DNA of 5,939 nt from a bacterium (lineage in GTDB: Bacteria; Patescibacteriota; Minisyncoccia; UBA6257; GWB1-50-10), in contig JAJYXD010000058.1 in NCBI GenBank assembly GCA_021791135.1, positions 7,615 to 13,553 of the forward strand, written 5' to 3'. How positions within the stretch are numbered: position 1 is the first letter of the stretch; each line of letters opens with the position of its first letter. The notes under the pieces were generated by a model that was not told the origin of the DNA, searched no databases, and saw only the letters and a program-made list of their open reading frames with translations. Both the position numbers and the translations under genes were made by a program. Positions 5,314 through 5,939 of this stretch are shown piece by piece.

Positions 5314-5939
<626 letters not shown>

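Overview
The window looks like chromosomal DNA from a Candidate Phyla Radiation (Patescibacteria, probably Parcubacteria-like) bacterium. The reasons are a divergent 16S rRNA with paired substitutions at normally invariant positions, a compact type IV pilus cluster, and a prepilin fused to a LamG-type domain. This placement is inference from gene style; no database search was possible. Every supported gene lies on the minus strand, so transcription runs from high to low coordinates.

Layout in transcription order: (1) 5939 to about 5314, the 3' half of a 16S rRNA gene whose 5' part lies outside the window; (2) about 5313 to 5012, a spacer with no protein gene, tRNA or 23S rRNA, holding a large imperfect hairpin (5095-5178) and a promoter; (3) 5011-4619, a single-domain response regulator; (4) 4511-3912, a major-type prepilin, followed by a strong intrinsic terminator (3856-3897); (5) 3826-2117, PilB-type assembly ATPase; (6) 2098-890, PilC-type inner-membrane platform protein; (7) 856 to beyond position 1, a second prepilin-like protein carrying a LamG/concanavalin-like domain, cut by the window edge. 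Genes 4-7 would build one surface filament: pilin subunit, assembly motor, membrane platform and a decorated minor pilin or adhesin. The response regulator may control it, but only its position suggests that.

The most notable observation concerns translation. The 16S gene keeps an intact helix 45 (9 bp with a GGAA loop), but the tail after it reads GGATTAATTACATTT where GGATCACCTCCTTT is expected, so the CCUCC anti-Shine-Dalgarno core is absent. Consistent with this, no start codon here has a well-spaced Shine-Dalgarno sequence. Three of the five protein genes (response regulator, pilB, pilC) have the octamer GGTATAAT, a perfect -10 box, only 8-11 nt before the ATG, which predicts leaderless or nearly leaderless mRNAs. 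Together these suggest a lineage that has given up SD/anti-SD initiation. Other points of interest are a heptanucleotide-periodic inverted repeat around the LamG-prepilin start, an Ala at the prepilin cleavage site, a His-for-Cys change in the PilB zinc motif, and a 16S gene not followed by 23S.
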